7,213 bases of DNA from Pseudolysobacter sp. (lineage in GTDB: Bacteria; Pseudomonadota; Gammaproteobacteria; Xanthomonadales; Rhodanobacteraceae). The translations under genes and the position numbers were made by a program. Location: contig JANXUW010000757.1 of the NCBI GenBank assembly GCA_025351985.1, forward strand, positions 1 to 7,213. The letters run 5' to 3'. Below the pieces are notes generated by a model. The model worked only from the letters and a program-made list of their open reading frames with translations. It was not told the DNA's origin and did no database searches. How positions within the stretch are numbered: the stretch's first letter is position 1; each line of letters begins with the position of its first letter. Shown piece by piece: positions 5,126 through 7,213 of the stretch.

Positions 5126-7177
5126 ATGTCGCTGCGCTACAAGCTCCTGCTGATCGCCCTCTCGACGCTGGCCCTGCCGTTAGCCGGCTGGCTGTTCGTG
5201 CGCCAGATGGAAGAATTGCTGCGTCACGGCCAGGAGCAAGCCCTGACCGCATCGGCGCAGGCGTTGGCGCGCAGTCTGGTCGCATCGAAGATTGCCTTGC
5301 CGCAAGGGCAGGGTTTGTATGTGCATCCGCTCACGACGCGCATCACGGTGGATGGCTACGCCGACGACTGGAAACTGCTGCTGCCGTATGCGCAAAATCT
5401 TGGGCCAATAAACGATGCACAGAAACTGCGTGTGGTGCTCGCATCCGATCGCGACTGGCTCTACCTGCTCGCCGAGGTTCATGACGCAACGCGCACGCGC
5501 GCGGATGCCCACGACACACGCGCAGCGCTGAGCGATCATCTCGATCTGAGCATGGCGCGCGGCGAAAGTGCGCGCAATTATCTGCTCGCCAGCGCAGCGC
5601 CTGGGTCCTTCGAAGCGGCGGTGACGGATGGCACCGAGGGTTCCGTTTTGCCGAAGGTGCTGAGCGGCGAATGGCAGGAAGACGGCGCCGGTTATCGTAT
5701 CGAGTTGCGCATGCCACTATCACAGGCGCCGGATCGGCTCGCACTCAGCGTATTCGATGCCGCCGGGCAGCGTGATGCGGCCGATGCACCGGTCGATGCG
5801 CAGCTCGCGGAGCTGCATCCGTTGCTGCGTTATTCGCGTGCGCGCGCTGACGATCTTGCTTTGTACGCGCCGCAGGATGTGCGTGTGCGCCTGCTAAGCA
5901 ACGATGGCTGGGTGCTGGCGAAAAGCGGCGAGCTGGCTGCGGCAAATACCGAAAGTTCGCGCCGCCGCTGGTTCGAAAGCCTGATCTATCGCGGCCTGCT
6001 CGCGCCCGGTCTGACCGACGCACAGGATTTCGCGTTCGGCCTGCCGCGCTTGAATGCGACGGAAATCTGGCAGGCATTATCGGGCGTTGCAGCGACGGCG
6101 TGGCATCCGTCCGAGCGGGAAGGCGGTGTGGTACTTGCCGCCGCCGTGCCGCTGCGTGTGCAGGGCGAAATCCGCGGCGCGTTGCTGCTCGAACAATCCG
6201 GCGACGCGTTGCCGATCCTGACCAATCGCGCCTTGCTCGGTCTGATGGGCGCAAGCCTGCTGGCGTTGCTGGTGGCCGGCGGCGTGTTGTTTCTGTTTGC
6301 GAGTGTGTTGAGCTTGCGCATTCGCCGCCTGCGCGATGCTGCCGAACGCGCGGTACGGACGTCTGGACGTCTGGACGGCCGTTTGCCATTGTCCGACGCG
6401 CGTGACGAGCTCGGCGATCTGTCGCGCAGCTTCGGCAAGTTGCTCGATGAAGTCGCGGCCTACACCGACTATCTGCGCACGCTGGCGAGCAAACTTTCGC
6501 ACGAGCTCAATACGCCGCTGGCGATCGTCAAATCGTCGCTGGACAACCTCGATCATCAATCGCTCACACCAGCGGCGCGCACCTATATCGGACGTGCGCG
6601 CGACGGCGCGGAACGTCTTGGCGCGATCGTGCGTGCGATGAGCGAAGCGAGCCGGCTGGAGCGTGCGATTGCGATGAGCGACGGCGAGGATTTCGATCTC
6701 GCCGCCGTGATGAGCGGTTGTATCGAGGCGTATCGACCGCTCGCCGGCACACGCGAACTGAGCTGCAATCTGCCGGACACTCCGTTGATGCTGCACGGCG
6801 CGCCCGAGATGGTGGCGCAGGCGCTGGACAAGCTGTTCGACAACGCACTGTCGTTCACACCCGAAGATGGCTGGATTCGCTTGACGCTCAGCAGGCTCGA
6901 TGACGGCGCGGTAATCACGATGGCCAATCAAGGCCCGTTGTTGCCGCCGGCGATGCAGGAGCATCTGTTCGAGTCGCTGGTCAGCGTGCGCGAGCAGGGC
7001 AGCGCGCGCGGCGGTGGCAGTGCGCCGCATCTTGGCTTGGGTCTGTCGGTGGTGCGCCTCGTCGCCGAGTTGCACCGCGGCAGCGCCAGCGCGAGCAATC
7101 TGGTCGACGGCAGCGGCGTCGAATTCCGTATCGAGCTGCGCAGTTTGTCGCGGCGACGCTTGACCGATTCTGCTTGA
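5126..7177 (+). CDS. pdsS: Membrane sensor histidine kinase, proteobacterial dedicated sortase system type (PdsS)
   Basis: The 683-residue inner-membrane kinase is the likely partner of the preceding regulator. Order: N-terminal membrane helix (about 6-25); a periplasmic region of about 340 residues; a second helix (about 370-394); a HAMP-like linker (about 395-447); a dimerisation/phosphoacceptor domain with S458-H459-E-L-N-T-P-L; and a C-terminal ATPase domain. The ATPase domain has N box LFDNA (N573), a G1-like NQGP (N601-P604), F box LFESL (F615) and G2 motif HLGLGLSVV (H635-V643). The periplasmic part begins with a CBM9-like fold: VDGYADDW (75-82), VVLASDRDWLYLLAEVHD (103-120), then SDHLDLSM. 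A second module (about 216-365) contains VRLLSNDGWVLAKSG and VVLAAAVPLRVQGEIRGALLLEQSG. Length and layout agree with the TIGR03785 kinase family as I know it. No ribosome binding site is visible before the ATG. Confidence 0.88.
   Translation: MSLRYKLLLIALSTLALPLAGWLFVRQMEELLRHGQEQALTASAQALARSLVASKIALPQGQGLYVHPLTTRITVDGYADDWKLLLPYAQNLGPINDAQKLRVVLASDRDWLYLLAEVHDATRTRADAHDTRAALSDHLDLSMARGESARNYLLASAAPGSFEAAVTDGTEGSVLPKVLSGEWQEDGAGYRIELRMPLSQAPDRLALSVFDAAGQRDAADAPVDAQLAELHPLLRYSRARADDLALYAPQDVRVRLLSNDGWVLAKSGELAAANTESSRRRWFESLIYRGLLAPGLTDAQDFAFGLPRLNATEIWQALSGVAATAWHPSEREGGVVLAAAVPLRVQGEIRGALLLEQSGDALPILTNRALLGLMGASLLALLVAGGVLFLFASVLSLRIRRLRDAAERAVRTSGRLDGRLPLSDARDELGDLSRSFGKLLDEVAAYTDYLRTLASKLSHELNTPLAIVKSSLDNLDHQSLTPAARTYIGRARDGAERLGAIVRAMSEASRLERAIAMSDGEDFDLAAVMSGCIEAYRPLAGTRELSCNLPDTPLMLHGAPEMVAQALDKLFDNALSFTPEDGWIRLTLSRLDDGAVITMANQGPLLPPAMQEHLFESLVSVREQGSARGGGSAPHLGLGLSVVRLVAELHRGSASASNLVDGSGVEFRIELRSLSRRRLTDSA
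6357..6377 (+). repeat. Short 8-bp tandem repeat inside pdsS
   Basis: GGACGTCT is present twice, followed by a partial GGACG (2.6 copies), within the HAMP-like linker (residues RTSGRLDGR). The unit is not a multiple of three, so loss or gain of a copy would shift the frame upstream of H459. With so few copies, slippage would be rare. Confidence 0.5.
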
Positions 7178-7213
7178 AATGTTTTGATTTTTGTCGCTCA
7201 GCAACTTATCAGC

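Noticed and set aside
6077..7204. 375-codon minus-strand open frame antisense to pdsS
   Set aside because: It overlaps the conserved kinase core and has a low-complexity Gln/Arg/Ala/His composition and no recognisable motif.

Overview
The window looks like a chromosomal segment of a fairly GC-rich gammaproteobacterium, most likely a Xanthomonadales (Rhodanobacteraceae/Lysobacteraceae-type) relative. The grounds are the protein character, the GCTACAAT/GCTAAAAT-style -10 boxes and the ATTCC...GGAAT intergenic palindromes. Genus-level placement is an inference and was not tested.

Left part (1-1776). The C-terminal end of an RND/MMPL exporter (+) runs in from the left edge. It faces a minus-strand pair: purC (SAICAR synthase, GTG start), followed 67 nt downstream by an Mpo1-like (DUF962) membrane protein with a good ribosome binding site.

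Centre (1777-3521). A 208-nt divergent promoter region separates purC from a plus-strand pair. The pair is djlA (membrane-anchored DnaK co-chaperone: N-terminal membrane segment, TerB-like core, C-terminal J domain with HPD) and, 37 nt later, rpe (ribulose-phosphate 3-epimerase), probably one operon. The divergent region carries -10-like boxes in both directions and a perfect 8-bp inverted repeat.

Right part (3522-7213). A 667-nt gap follows rpe. It holds a long palindromic repeat, two small minus-strand ORFs of unknown function with start signals of uneven quality, and an interrupted palindrome before the next gene. Then comes a two-component system: an OmpR-type response regulator and a 683-aa membrane histidine kinase. 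Both proteins match what I know of the 'proteobacterial dedicated sortase system' regulators PdsR and PdsS. The kinase has a large periplasmic region starting with a CBM9-like domain. No sortase and no LPXTG target lies in the window, so the rest of that system would have to be beyond the right edge or absent. A second palindromic element sits between the regulator and the kinase and separates them by 247 nt.

Most of the window is ordinary housekeeping. The parts worth a second look are the PdsR/PdsS pair, the palindromic elements around it, and the small-ORF gap before it.
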